Positions 16,424 to 25,090 of a DNA stretch of 64,000 bases are shown here, one piece after another. This stretch comes from Microbacterium sp. XT11 (GTDB lineage Bacteria; Actinomycetota; Actinomycetes; Actinomycetales; Microbacteriaceae), in assembly GCF_001513675.1 (NCBI RefSeq), contig NZ_CP013859.1, positions 1,551,081-1,615,080 of the forward strand, in the 5' to 3' direction. Made by a program: the position numbers and the translations under genes. How positions within the stretch are numbered: the stretch's first letter is position 1; each line of letters opens with the position of its first letter. The notes beneath the pieces were generated by a model. It was given only the letters and a program-made list of their open reading frames with translations. It had not been told where the DNA came from and did not search any database.

Positions 16424-16443
16424 GTGTCACGCATGCGTAACAC
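16424..16443. promoter_or_regulatory. 20-bp near-palindrome upstream of nadE (candidate operator)
   Basis: GTGTCACGCATGCGTAACAC is symmetric except for one mismatched pair and lies in the 96-bp divergent gap, 41 bp before the nadE start and 37 bp before the nucleosidase start. It has the size and symmetry of a repressor site. NAD synthesis genes in actinobacteria can be controlled by NrtR-type repressors, but I cannot match this site to a known consensus. Confidence 0.45.
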
Positions 16444-16483
16444 GCAGGGGAGATACTGGGACGACGAACAGTGAGGAGCCATC

Positions 16484-17302
16484 GTGAGCCTGCAGCAGCA
16501 GATCGCCGAAGCGCTCGGCGTGAAGTCCGAGATCGATCCCGAAGCCGAGGTGGAGCGCCGCGTGCAGTTCCTCGTCGACTATCTCCGCACCACGGGAGCG
16601 CGCGGCTACGTGCTCGGCATCTCCGGCGGGCAGGACTCCACACTGGCGGGGAAGCTCGCCCAGCTGGCGGTGGAGCGCGTGCGAGCCGAGGGCGGCGACG
16701 CGAAGTTCCTCGCGGTGCGGCTGCCGTACCGCGTGCAGCACGACGCCGCAGACGCGGAGGCGGCGCTCGCGTTCATCGCTCCGGACTCCTCCGTCGAGGT
16801 CAACATCCAGAACGGCGTCGACGGTGTCGAGGCCGACATCGAGTTCGCCGTCACCAGCGACATCAGCGACTTCAACCGCGGCAACATCAAGGCGCGCGTG
16901 CGCATGGTCACCCAGTACGCCCTCGCCGGGCACGACGGACTGCTCGTCATCGGCACCGACCATGCCGCGGAGGCCGTCACCGGGTTCTACACGAAGTTCG
17001 GTGACGGCGCGGCCGACATCCTCCCCCTGTCCGGCCTCACCAAACGTCAGGGACGAGCGCTGCTGCGCGTGCTCGACGCCCCCGACCGGCTCGCGCTCAA
17101 GGTGCCGACGGCCGACCTCCTCGACGGGCAGCCGGGGCGGGCGGACGAAGACGAGCTGGGCCTCACATACGAGCAGATCGACGACTTCCTCGAGGGCAGG
17201 CCCGTCCCGCCTGAGGTCGCAGGGCGCATCGAGTCGAAGTACTTGGCGACGCAGCACAAGCGCCACCTTCCGGTCGGGCCCGACGACACCTGGTGGCGCT
17301 GA
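16484..17302 (+). CDS. nadE: NH3-dependent NAD+ synthetase, 272 aa
   Basis: Final step of NAD synthesis: deamido-NAD plus ammonia plus ATP gives NAD. The ATP-pyrophosphatase P-loop SGGQDST is at residues 47-53. Other family segments are [59 protein letters not shown] and the C-terminal [14 protein letters not shown]. No glutaminase domain is present, so it uses free ammonia like E. coli NadE. GTG start with a GTGAGGAG site. A GC hairpin follows. Confidence 0.96.
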   Translation: MSLQQQIAEALGVKSEIDPEAEVERRVQFLVDYLRTTGARGYVLGISGGQDSTLAGKLAQLAVERVRAEGGDAKFLAVRLPYRVQHDAADAEAALAFIAPDSSVEVNIQNGVDGVEADIEFAVTSDISDFNRGNIKARVRMVTQYALAGHDGLLVIGTDHAAEAVTGFYTKFGDGAADILPLSGLTKRQGRALLRVLDAPDRLALKVPTADLLDGQPGRADEDELGLTYEQIDDFLEGRPVPPEVAGRIESKYLATQHKRHLPVGPDDTWWR

Positions 17303-17325
17303 CGCCGTCGACACCGCCTCTCCCT

Positions 17326-17353
17326 CCGCCCCGCCCCTGACAGGACGGGGCGG
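17326..17353 (+). terminator. Hairpin terminator after nadE
   Basis: Perfect 8-bp arms CCGCCCCG/CGGGGCGG around a 12-nt loop, 23 bp after the nadE stop. A short TTGATG follows rather than a long T-run, which is common in high-GC actinobacteria. Confidence 0.55.
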
Positions 17354-17433
17354 ATTGATGTGTGCGCCCTCGAACGACGGGCGGTGTCGGATGCCACGGC
17401 TAGTGTCGAAGCAAGGCGAGAGAACGGAGCATC

Positions 17434-20400
17434 GTGCGGATCGACACTCAGGCGCAGCGCGTCATCTGGAGCGCGAGCGACCTCAAGGCGGCGGCCGAGT
17501 GCGAGTTCGCGTGGTGCCGTGCCATCGACGCGAAGCTCGGCCGTGTCCCCGCTGTCGAAGAACCCGAAGACGCCGCCCTCGCCCGTGCGGCTGAACTCGG
17601 CGACGTCCACGAGCGCGCCGTGCTCGCCCGCTATCAGAGCGAGCTGGGATCCGACGCCGTCCACGTCATCGACAAGGTGTCCTCGAGCGACGCCGAAGCC
17701 CTCGCCGCGGCCGTCGAAGAGACCGTCGAGGCGCTCCGATCTCCGGTGCGCGTCATCTTCCAGGCGGCGTTCGCGACCGACGAGTTCGTGGGCTTCGCCG
17801 ACTTCCTGCGTCGCGACGACGACGGACGGTGGCGGGTCGAAGACTCCAAGCTCGCCCGCACCGCGCGCGTCACCGCGCTCATGCAGCTCGCGGCATACGT
17901 CGATCAGCTCGATCAGCTCGGCGTCGATCGATCCGACGAGGTCGACCTCATCCTCGGCGACGGCTCCCGCAGCACGCACCGGGTCGACGACCTGATGCCC
18001 CTGTTCCGGGTACGGCGGCAGCGTCTGCGGGCGCTCATCGCCGATCGCCGCATCGCCGACGGCGTCGAGGGGAGCGCTCTCGCCTGGGGAGACGACAGGG
18101 GAGACCTCGAGATCATGGCCTGCGGGCGCTGCGCCACCTGCGAGGAGCAGGTGGTCGCCCACCGCGATCTGCTCATGGTCGCCCGCATGCGCCCCGTCCA
18201 GCGCGCGCGGCTTCGGGCGGCAGGCATCCGCACCATCGACGAGCTCGCCGCGGCGTCTGATGCCCCCGAGGGCATGAATCCTGACACGTTCGACACGCTC
18301 CGGCGCCAGGCCGCGCTGCAGCTGCGCGCCGACGCCGACGGCGCTCCGACCTACGAGGTGCACTACGCCGCCGCGATCCACACGCTGCCCGTGCCGAGCC
18401 ACGGCGACATCTTCTTCGACTTCGAGGGTGACCCGCTCTACACGGAGCCGGCGGCGGCGGGAGGCACCGCGCAGTGGGGCATCGACTACCTGTTCGGGTG
18501 GGTCGACAACGCCGACCAGTACACGGCGCTCTGGGCGCACGACTTCGACGCCGAGAAGCGCGCGCTCGAGACCTTCCTCGACTTCGTGAAGGTTCGCAGG
18601 GCCGCGCACCCCGGCATGCACATCTACCACTACGCGCCCTACGAGACGTCGCATCTCGTCGCCATGGCTGCGCGTCACGGCGTGCGCGAGGCCGAGGTCG
18701 ACCGTCTGCTCCGCGAAGGCGTGTTCGTCGACCTGTACCCCCTGGTGCTGCGCACCGTGCGGGTGGGGTCGAGGTCGTACTCCATCAAGAAGCTCGAGCC
18801 TCTCTACATGGGCGACGACGTGCGGACGAGCGACGTGCAGAAGGGCGACGACTCGATCGTGCAGTACGTCGCCGCACGTCAGCTGGCCGCCGCCGGCGCG
18901 CAAGACGAAGCCGACGCCGTCCTCGCCGATCTCGCGGACTACAACCGCTACGACTGCGTGTCGACACGGCGCCTCCGCAACTGGCTCATCGACATCGCGC
19001 GACGCGAGGGGGTGACCCCGGCGCCGCCCGATGAGGCCGACGAGGTGATCTACGAGCCGTCGCCCCGCTCCGTGGCGCTGCTCGCCGACGCCGAGCGCGA
19101 GGCGAGGTCAGAGGGCGACGGCCAGATGCACCGGATCGCGGCCGCGGCGATCGACTACTTCCCGCGCGAGGCGAAGAGCTTCTGGGTCTCGCATTTCCAG
19201 CGGCTGCGTGAGCCTGTGACGATGTGGGAGGGGACCCGCGACGTCATCCGGGTCGACCCCTTCGTCTCTGCCGTGCGCCGTGACTGGAGCGTCGTCGAGG
19301 GGCGGAGGGTGATGTCGCGCGACATCGAGATCCGCGGCGAAGTGTCTCCCGGTACGACGCTCGGCGCCGGCGCCGAGCCCTTCGCCCTCTACGAGGTGCC
19401 TGCGCCCTTCGACGTCGACGTGCCGTCGCGAGCGGTCCACGTTCCGCACACCGTGCGCATCACGGAGGTGCTCGACGACGGCGGGTACCTCGTGACCGAG
19501 TCGGCGGTGCAGGGCCAGATCTGGGACGACCTGCCGACGGCGCTCACGCCGGCCGCGCCACCTCGCGTGGTGTCGCTGCAGGGTGCGATCGACGAGTGGG
19601 CCGACGCCGTGCATGCGGCCGCCCCCGACTTCCCGTGCGACGCGGCGACCGACATCATCCGCCGCATCCCCCCGAGAACCGTCTCCGGGGCGCCGCTGCC
19701 CCGTGCCGGAGACGACACGGTCGACGCCATCGTGCGGGGGATCCTCGATCTGGACCGCAGCTATCTCGCCGTGCAGGGGCCGCCGGGAACCGGCAAGACG
19801 TACACCGGTTCACGGGTCATCGCGCGTCTGGTGAACGAGCACGGGTTCAAGGTCGGGGTGGTGGCGCAGTCGCACGCCATCATCGAGACGCTGCTCGACC
19901 GCGTCGTCGAGGCGGGGGGCGACGCCTCGCGCGTGGCGAAGGCGCCGAAGGAACCAGGAGCCGACCCGGCCTACACGGTCATCCCGAAGAACGGCATGGC
20001 GTCGTTCCTCGCGGAGCACGACGGACACGGCGTGGTCGTCGGAGGCACCGCGTGGGACTTCAGCAACACGCAGCGCGTCGACCGCCATGGCCTCGACCTG
20101 CTGGTCATCGACGAGGCGGGCCAGTTCTCGCTCGCCTCCACGATCGCCGTCGCGGCCGGTGCCACACGGCTTCTCCTGCTCGGCGATCCCCAGCAGCTTC
20201 CGCAGGTGAGCCAGGGGGCGCACCCCGAGCCCGTCGACACGTCGGCGCTGGGCTGGGTGATGGGCGATGACGAGGTCGTACGTCCCGAGTACGGCTATTT
20301 CCTCGCACAGTCCTGGCGCATGCACCCGGCGGTCGCGGCGCCGGTGTCGACTCTCGCATACGCGGGGCAGCTGGCCTCCGCACCGGGGGCGGAGCGCCGC

Positions 20401-20910
20401 TCGCTCGATGGCGTCGATCCCGGCCTTCACGTCGTCCCCGTGCGCCACAGGGGCAATGCCACGCAATCCGCGGAGGAGGCGGAGCACGTCGTCCGGATCG
20501 TGCGCGATCTCGTCGGCCGTACGTTCACCGACAACGATGAACGCGCGTCGCGGAGACCTCTCGCCCCACGCGACATCATCGTCGTGACGCCGTACAACGC
20601 TCAGCGCCAGGTGGTGCACGAGGCTCTCGCCGCGGCGGGCTTCGGCGACGTCCCAGTGGGAACCGTCGACAACTTCCAGGGCAAGGAGGCCGTCGTCTCG
20701 ATCACCTCTCTGGCGGCGTCGAGCGGGCGCGATGCGCCTCGTGGACCGGAGTTCCTCCTGCTGCAGAACCGTTTGAACGTGGCGATCTCACGTGCTCAGG
20801 TCGCGGCGTACCTCATCCACTCGCCGGCGTTGCTCGACGACCTTCCCCGTACACCGGAGGGTGTCGCCCGCCTCAGCGCCTTCGCACGTCTCGTGGGAGC
20901 AGCCGAGTGA
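17434..20910 (+). CDS. TM0106-type RecB-like nuclease fused to an RNase H-like domain and a UPF1/DNA2-type SF1 helicase, 1158 aa
   Basis: Three modules are visible. Residues 1-260: a RecB/Cas4-like nuclease with a probable Fe-S cluster (C23, C28, then C230, C233, C236) and the nuclease core GFADFLRR, VEDSKLA and QLAAYVDQL. Residues about 320-560: a YprB/RNase H-like exonuclease-type fold with DFEGDP (from 329), HYAPYETSHL and YNRYDCVST. Residues about 770-1155: a superfamily 1 helicase with GPPGTGKT (782-789), VIDEAGQFSLAS, LLGDPQQLPQVSQG, TVDNFQGKEAVVS and LNVAISRAQ. GTG start, with AAGGCGAGAG about 20 bp upstream. This fusion occurs in actinobacteria as a putative DNA repair enzyme; its role is not established. 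The downstream GNAT gene overlaps by 4 bp. Confidence 0.9.
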   Translation: MRIDTQAQRVIWSASDLKAAAECEFAWCRAIDAKLGRVPAVEEPEDAALARAAELGDVHERAVLARYQSELGSDAVHVIDKVSSSDAEALAAAVEETVEALRSPVRVIFQAAFATDEFVGFADFLRRDDDGRWRVEDSKLARTARVTALMQLAAYVDQLDQLGVDRSDEVDLILGDGSRSTHRVDDLMPLFRVRRQRLRALIADRRIADGVEGSALAWGDDRGDLEIMACGRCATCEEQVVAHRDLLMVARMRPVQRARLRAAGIRTIDELAAASDAPEGMNPDTFDTLRRQAALQLRADADGAPTYEVHYAAAIHTLPVPSHGDIFFDFEGDPLYTEPAAAGGTAQWGIDYLFGWVDNADQYTALWAHDFDAEKRALETFLDFVKVRRAAHPGMHIYHYAPYETSHLVAMAARHGVREAEVDRLLREGVFVDLYPLVLRTVRVGSRSYSIKKLEPLYMGDDVRTSDVQKGDDSIVQYVAARQLAAAGAQDEADAVLADLADYNRYDCVSTRRLRNWLIDIARREGVTPAPPDEADEVIYEPSPRSVALLADAEREARSEGDGQMHRIAAAAIDYFPREAKSFWVSHFQRLREPVTMWEGTRDVIRVDPFVSAVRRDWSVVEGRRVMSRDIEIRGEVSPGTTLGAGAEPFALYEVPAPFDVDVPSRAVHVPHTVRITEVLDDGGYLVTESAVQGQIWDDLPTALTPAAPPRVVSLQGAIDEWADAVHAAAPDFPCDAATDIIRRIPPRTVSGAPLPRAGDDTVDAIVRGILDLDRSYLAVQGPPGTGKTYTGSRVIARLVNEHGFKVGVVAQSHAIIETLLDRVVEAGGDASRVAKAPKEPGADPAYTVIPKNGMASFLAEHDGHGVVVGGTAWDFSNTQRVDRHGLDLLVIDEAGQFSLASTIAVAAGATRLLLLGDPQQLPQVSQGAHPEPVDTSALGWVMGDDEVVRPEYGYFLAQSWRMHPAVAAPVSTLAYAGQLASAPGAERRSLDGVDPGLHVVPVRHRGNATQSAEEAEHVVRIVRDLVGRTFTDNDERASRRPLAPRDIIVVTPYNAQRQVVHEALAAAGFGDVPVGTVDNFQGKEAVVSITSLAASSGRDAPRGPEFLLLQNRLNVAISRAQVAAYLIHSPALLDDLPRTPEGVARLSAFARLVGAAE

Positions 20911-21803
20911 GCGCGCAGACGCCGCCGACGCGGCAGAACTACGCGGATGCCGTCGGCGGCGCTCCGGTCGGCGTGGAGGCCTCGTCCCCGGCGTGGGCGG
21001 ATGCCGCCGCCTCGGGTCATGCGGGATGGGCCGGCCACCACAGCGCGGATGAGATCCTCCGTGCCGCGGCCGAATGGGTGTGGATGCCCGGCGGGAGCGA
21101 GCATGACGAAGGCGACATCCACCTGGCGCGGTACCCGGCGCGCTTCGGCGGGGGCGTGCGAGGCTCGCGGGTCAGGTCGTGCCACGACGCGCGAACGGTC
21201 GTCGAGCGGGCGGTGGAACGCACGCGCGAGTGGGGTGAGAGCACGCTCACGATCTGGACGAGTGGGTCCGATGCCCCCGGGCTCGACGACGAGCTGCGTC
21301 GCCGAGGCGCCGAGCACATCGATACCGTGGCCGTCTTCGCGCTGCCGCTCGATGCCGCAGCCATCTCCGTACCTTCGGGCATCGAGTCGGAGATCGTGCG
21401 CACGATGGAGCAGGTGCGCGACGTCGATGCGATCAACGTCGACGTGTGGCAGCAGCAGCCGCTCGACGCCGAGGGCCTGCAGGCGGAGCTCGATGACGTC
21501 CGGGCCGCGCTGGCTGACGGGAGCGGTCTGCGTGTGCTCGCGCGGATCGACGGCGAAGCGGTGAGCACCGCCGGGTGTACGATCGTCGGCGGTTTCACGC
21601 GCCTCTGGGGCGCAGCCACCCTGCCGCACGCGCGAGGTCGCGGCGCCTATCGCGCTGTGCTCGCCGAACGTCTCAGGGCGAGCGGTCAGCGGGGAGCCGC
21701 GACCGCGCTCGTCAAAGGCCGGCACGCGACATCCGCGCCGATCCTCGCGCGGTGCGGATTCACGCATTTCGGCGACGAACGCGCCTTCCGGCTCGCCGTG
21801 TGA
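20907..21803 (+). CDS. GNAT-family N-acetyltransferase, 298 aa
   Basis: A long GNAT protein. The C-terminal half carries the acetyl-CoA fold: REDs are absent, but GCTIVGGFTRLWGAA followed by ARGRGAYRAVLAERLRA fits motif A, and the end HFGDERAFRL is typical. The N-terminal half (APAWADAAASGHAGWAGHH, then DILRAAAEWVWMPGG is the approximate pattern) resembles a second, degenerate GNAT-like lobe. GTG start overlaps the stop of the nuclease-helicase gene (GTGA), so it is co-translated with it, although no functional link is obvious. Substrate unknown. Confidence 0.75.
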   Translation: MSAQTPPTRQNYADAVGGAPVGVEASSPAWADAAASGHAGWAGHHSADEILRAAAEWVWMPGGSEHDEGDIHLARYPARFGGGVRGSRVRSCHDARTVVERAVERTREWGESTLTIWTSGSDAPGLDDELRRRGAEHIDTVAVFALPLDAAAISVPSGIESEIVRTMEQVRDVDAINVDVWQQQPLDAEGLQAELDDVRAALADGSGLRVLARIDGEAVSTAGCTIVGGFTRLWGAATLPHARGRGAYRAVLAERLRASGQRGAATALVKGRHATSAPILARCGFTHFGDERAFRLAV

Positions 21804-21848
21804 TCCGCCTCCCGCGAGTCGTACGTCGGAGTCCGCCGGGTAACCGGC

Positions 21849-22481
21849 TCAGACGGTGCCGTAGAGCCGGTCGCCCGCGTCGCCGAGACCGGGCACGATG
21901 TACCCCTTCTCGTTGAGTCCTTCGTCGAGCGCGCCGAGCACGAGGGTCACGTCGCGGTCGCCCGCCATCGCCTCGATCGCCGCAACGCCCTCCGGGGTGC
22001 CGAGCAGGCAGATCGCCGTGACGTCCTTGGCGCCGCGGTCGAACAGGAACTGGATCGCGGCGGCCAGCGACCCGCCCGTCGCGAGCATCGGATCGATCGC
22101 GAAGCACTGACGGTCGCTCAGGTCGTCCGGAAGTCGCTCGGCGTAGGTCGTCGGCTCGAAGGTGGTCTCGTCGCGCACCATGCCGAGGAAGCCGACCTCA
22201 GCCGTCGGCAGCAGCTTGACGAGCCCCTCGAGCATGCCGAGGCCGGCGCGGAGGATCGGCACGACGATGGGCCGCGGCTCGGAGATCTTCACGCCGATGG
22301 TCGTGGTGACGGGGGTGGTGATCTCGACCGGGCTCACCTTCACATTGCGCGTCGCCTCATATGCGAGAAGCGTGACGAGCTCCTCGGTGAGCTGACGGAA
22401 CACCGGCGACGGCGTGCGTGCGTCACGCAGCACCGAGAGCTTGTGGGTGATGAGGGGGTGGTCGGCGACGTGAACACGCAT
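21849..22481 (-). CDS. upp: Uracil phosphoribosyltransferase, 210 aa
   Basis: Pyrimidine salvage: uracil plus PRPP gives UMP. Clear family segments are [13 protein letters not shown] at the N-terminus, [13 protein letters not shown], the PRPP loop [15 protein letters not shown], and the uracil-binding C-terminal [13 protein letters not shown]. Length matches. TAGCCT sits exactly 6 nt before the ATG, indicating a leaderless transcript. Divergent from tadA, with both promoters packed into 69 bp. Confidence 0.97.
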   Translation of the reverse strand: MRVHVADHPLITHKLSVLRDARTPSPVFRQLTEELVTLLAYEATRNVKVSPVEITTPVTTTIGVKISEPRPIVVPILRAGLGMLEGLVKLLPTAEVGFLGMVRDETTFEPTTYAERLPDDLSDRQCFAIDPMLATGGSLAAAIQFLFDRGAKDVTAICLLGTPEGVAAIEAMAGDRDVTLVLGALDEGLNEKGYIVPGLGDAGDRLYGTV

Positions 22482-22550
22482 GGATACAGGCTAACGGGCA
22501 GCCCGGTCCGGCACGACATCGACGTGTGCGGACGCCGTAGGCTCGAACTC

Positions 22551-23006
22551 ATGACAGCAGCCGACGCGCGCGCCATGCGGCGGGCTCTCGAGCTCGCGGC
22601 GCAGGCCGGCGCAGCCGAGGAGATCCCCGTCGGCGCCGTGGTGGTCGGGCCTGACGGAGATATCGTCGCCGATGGTCGGAACACGCGCGAGGAGAGCCAC
22701 GATCCCACCGGGCACGCCGAGATCAACGCGTTGCGCGAGGCGGCGGCATCCGTCGGCTCATGGAATCTCGATGGTCACACCCTGGTCGTCACTCTCGAAC
22801 CGTGCGTGATGTGCGCCGGCGCGATCCTGCAGGCCCGCATCTCGCGCGTCGTGTTCGGCGCATGGGATGACAAGGCTGGGGCGGCCGGGTCGATGTACGA
22901 CGTCCTGCGCGACCGCCGCCTCCCGTATCGCGCGGAAGTCGTCGGAGGAGTCGACGAGCAGGCCGCCACCGTGCTGCTTCGGTCGTTCTTCGAGCGCCGC
23001 CGCTGA
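22551..23006 (+). CDS. tadA: tRNA-specific adenosine deaminase (TadA), 151 aa
   Basis: Converts A34 to inosine in tRNA-Arg(ACG). The zinc-dependent deaminase site is complete: H55-A-E57 in GHAEINAL and C85/C88 in EPCVMCAGAI. The family tail GAAGSMYDVL...RLPYRAEVVGG (read with a gap) supports TadA over a generic cytidine deaminase. ATG 22551 is chosen because TAGGCT lies 7 nt upstream; the frame is open further upstream but overlaps the upp promoter. A tandem-repeat array follows the stop codon. Confidence 0.93.
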   Translation: MTAADARAMRRALELAAQAGAAEEIPVGAVVVGPDGDIVADGRNTREESHDPTGHAEINALREAAASVGSWNLDGHTLVVTLEPCVMCAGAILQARISRVVFGAWDDKAGAAGSMYDVLRDRRLPYRAEVVGGVDEQAATVLLRSFFERRR

Positions 23007-23023
23007 GCACAGCCGAGCACGGT

Positions 23024-23116
23024 CGAACACCGCACGCACGGCTGAGCACCGCACGCACGGTCGAGCACGGTCGAACACCGCACGCACGGTCGAGCACCGC
23101 ACGCACGGCCGAGCAC
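23024..23116. repeat. 19-bp tandem repeat array downstream of tadA
   Basis: Four copies of a 19-bp unit (consensus YGARCACCGCACGCACGGY) at 23024-23042, 23043-23061, 23072-23090 and 23091-23109, with a 10-bp CGAGCACGGT insert between copies 2 and 3 and a partial copy at the end. Related CGAGCAC pieces begin at about 23003. It fills the gap between tadA and the convergent hydrolase gene. Direct repeats without spacers, so not a CRISPR. Confidence 0.8.
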
Positions 23117-23138
23117 CCGAGCGCGCCCGCGCGCGACG

Positions 23139-24029
23139 CTACCGCGCCGAGGCGGCGGCATCGGCAAGCGCTCCCACGAGCGTGAGGTAGCCCTGTGCGC
23201 GCTCGTCGAAGTACCCGATGTGGCGCACGCCGTGTTCGTCGACGGTGCTCTGCGACGCGTGGCCCTCGACGGGAAGGCCGGGCACAGTCCCTCCGTCGAC
23301 GGCGGGCGCCGGGCCGCCGTCGCACTCGTACACGATGACCCCGGGGATGTCCCGCGGGTCGACCGGATGCTGTCCGAGCCGCCCCAGCGGAGCGATGCCG
23401 TCGTCGGCCCCCTCTGTGGCATAGAGCACGAGGTCGCCACGGGAGATCGCGTCGGCGATCGCGACGCGAGCCGCGTGCGTGACACCGGCCGAGGCGATCG
23501 AGAAGGCCGTGTGCACCTGGCCGGACATGCCGAGCGCCAGCATCTCTCCGAGCAGGGTCGTCGAGTACGAGTAGGTCACGACGGCGATGTGCGCCGCCGG
23601 GTTCCGCTCCCTGACGCGGTCGATGTCGACGGCGAGCCTCGCCGCCCCGATCGTCGCATGCGTCGTCGACCGCGCGGTCACGTGGGTGCCCGAGTCCCAC
23701 CCGAACCACGCGATCGTCGCGACCGACCGCGGCGTTCCTCGCGCGACGCACGCGCGCAGAACGTCGGCGCAGATGCGCTGGGCGGCATCCGCCCACGATG
23801 GCAGCGCGCTCAGATCGGTGTCGATGCCGTGCAGGACGAAGACGACGAGATCGGCGGTGGAGACATCGCCGAACGAGATCACGGCATAGGCGCGCTCGCC
23901 GACCAGCGAGAACGACTCCAGGTGCGCCTGCGGGTCGCGGTCGAGAACGGCCTGCACGTTGTGCAGCTGGTGCCGTGTCCCGGTGGGCAGGTCGACGCGC
24001 GACAGCGCGTGCGTGAACGCGTCGGTCAC
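23139..24029 (-). CDS. Alpha/beta-hydrolase-like protein (DUF1023 family), 296 aa
   Basis: Resembles the actinobacterial DUF1023 alpha/beta hydrolases: VVFVLHGIDTDL, an AWFGWDSG segment, and a strand-turn-helix at the nucleophile position reading VVTYSYSTTLLGEML. The usual nucleophile elbow is GHSYGS; here both glycines are replaced while a Ser remains, so activity may be altered or lost. A late His-containing segment (VEGHASQSTVDEHGVRHIGYF) could supply the catalytic His. No signal peptide. GTG start, 7 bp after the stop of the cation transporter gene, so probably the second gene of that operon. Confidence 0.72.
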   Translation of the reverse strand: MTDAFTHALSRVDLPTGTRHQLHNVQAVLDRDPQAHLESFSLVGERAYAVISFGDVSTADLVVFVLHGIDTDLSALPSWADAAQRICADVLRACVARGTPRSVATIAWFGWDSGTHVTARSTTHATIGAARLAVDIDRVRERNPAAHIAVVTYSYSTTLLGEMLALGMSGQVHTAFSIASAGVTHAARVAIADAISRGDLVLYATEGADDGIAPLGRLGQHPVDPRDIPGVIVYECDGGPAPAVDGGTVPGLPVEGHASQSTVDEHGVRHIGYFDERAQGYLTLVGALADAAASAR

Positions 24030-24036
24030 CAGCGGG

Positions 24037-25008
24037 TCAGTCGGAGGACTTCAGCACGAACACGTCGGTCGAGGGCTCCGGGTCGATCGCGGGCCGGTAC
24101 ACGTCGGGCTCGATGTAGATCACCCGGGCGACGGGAACGGACTCGCGGATGCGCGCTTCGATGGCGTTGATGTCGTCGGCCACCTCGCGCAGCGGCCGGT
24201 CGGAGCTCATGGCGACCTTCGCGGCGACGAGCAGCTCATCGGGACCGAGGTAGAGCGTCTTCATGTGGATGATCTTCTCCACCTCGTCTCCGTCGTTGAT
24301 CGCGTCGACGATGCGGTCGTGGTCCGCGGGGCTCGCGCCCTCACCGATCAGGAGGCTCTTCGTCTCGATCCCGAGCACGATGGCGATGGCGACGAGGAGC
24401 ACGCCGATCATGATCGTGCCGAGAGCGTCGAACAGCGGGTTCCCCGTGATCAGCGTGAGCCCGACGCCGAGCAGGGCGAATGCGAGACCGGTGAGCGCGC
24501 CGGTGTCCTCGAGCAGCACCACGGGCAGTTCGGGCGCCTTCGCTCGGCGGACGAATGTCGCCCACGACTGTCCCTTCTCGCGCACCTCATTGCTCTCCTT
24601 CACGGCGGTGCGCAGGGACAACGACTCCAGCACGATCGCCACGAGCAGCACCGCCAGCGGGAGCCACCACCACGTGTGATCGAGCTCGTGGGGGTTTCGG
24701 AGCTTGTCGACCCCCTCGTAGATCGCGAAGACGCCGCCGACCGAGAAGAGGATGATCGACACCACGAAGGCCGAGACGTAGCGTTCGCGCCCGTACCCGA
24801 ACGGGTGCTCGCGGTCGGCGGCGCGCTGCGCCTTCCTGCCTCCGAACATCAGCAGGAGCTGGTTGCCGGAATCCGCGACCGAGTGGATCGCCTCGGCGAG
24901 CATCGATGCGGAGCCCGAGAGCGCCCAGGCGATGAACTTCGCCAGCGCGATCCCCATGTTCGCGAGGAACGCCGCGATGATTGCCCTGCTGCCACCCGAT
25001 GCACTCAT
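24037..25008 (-). CDS. Cation diffusion facilitator (CDF) family transporter, 323 aa
   Basis: Inner-membrane divalent metal exporter (Zn/Co/Fe/Mn class). About six transmembrane helices precede a cytoplasmic C-terminal domain. Metal-site signatures are H42/D46 in AIHSVADSGNQ, the HPFGYGRERY loop, and a second His/Asp-type pair in LEDTGALTGL. The C-terminal segment IHMKTLYLGPDELLVAAKV is the usual metallochaperone-like domain. TACACT exactly 6 nt before the ATG suggests a leaderless start. Divergent from proC; followed closely by the DUF1023 gene. Confidence 0.92.
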   Translation of the reverse strand: MSASGGSRAIIAAFLANMGIALAKFIAWALSGSASMLAEAIHSVADSGNQLLLMFGGRKAQRAADREHPFGYGRERYVSAFVVSIILFSVGGVFAIYEGVDKLRNPHELDHTWWWLPLAVLLVAIVLESLSLRTAVKESNEVREKGQSWATFVRRAKAPELPVVLLEDTGALTGLAFALLGVGLTLITGNPLFDALGTIMIGVLLVAIAIVLGIETKSLLIGEGASPADHDRIVDAINDGDEVEKIIHMKTLYLGPDELLVAAKVAMSSDRPLREVADDINAIEARIRESVPVARVIYIEPDVYRPAIDPEPSTDVFVLKSSD

Positions 25009-25090
25009 GGTTCGAGTGTAGGACCGTCGCTCCCGCGCTCGCGGGGGCCGTGCGGCACGTCGCGGGGTCGCCCCGCCGTAGGATGACGGC

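Noticed and set aside
17434-21803. Phage-defence island around the nuclease-helicase gene
   Set aside because: Neighbours are housekeeping genes (nadE, upp, tadA); no toxin, methylase, transposase or composition shift.
23024-23116. CRISPR array
   Set aside because: Direct 19-bp repeats with no unique spacers and no cas genes nearby.
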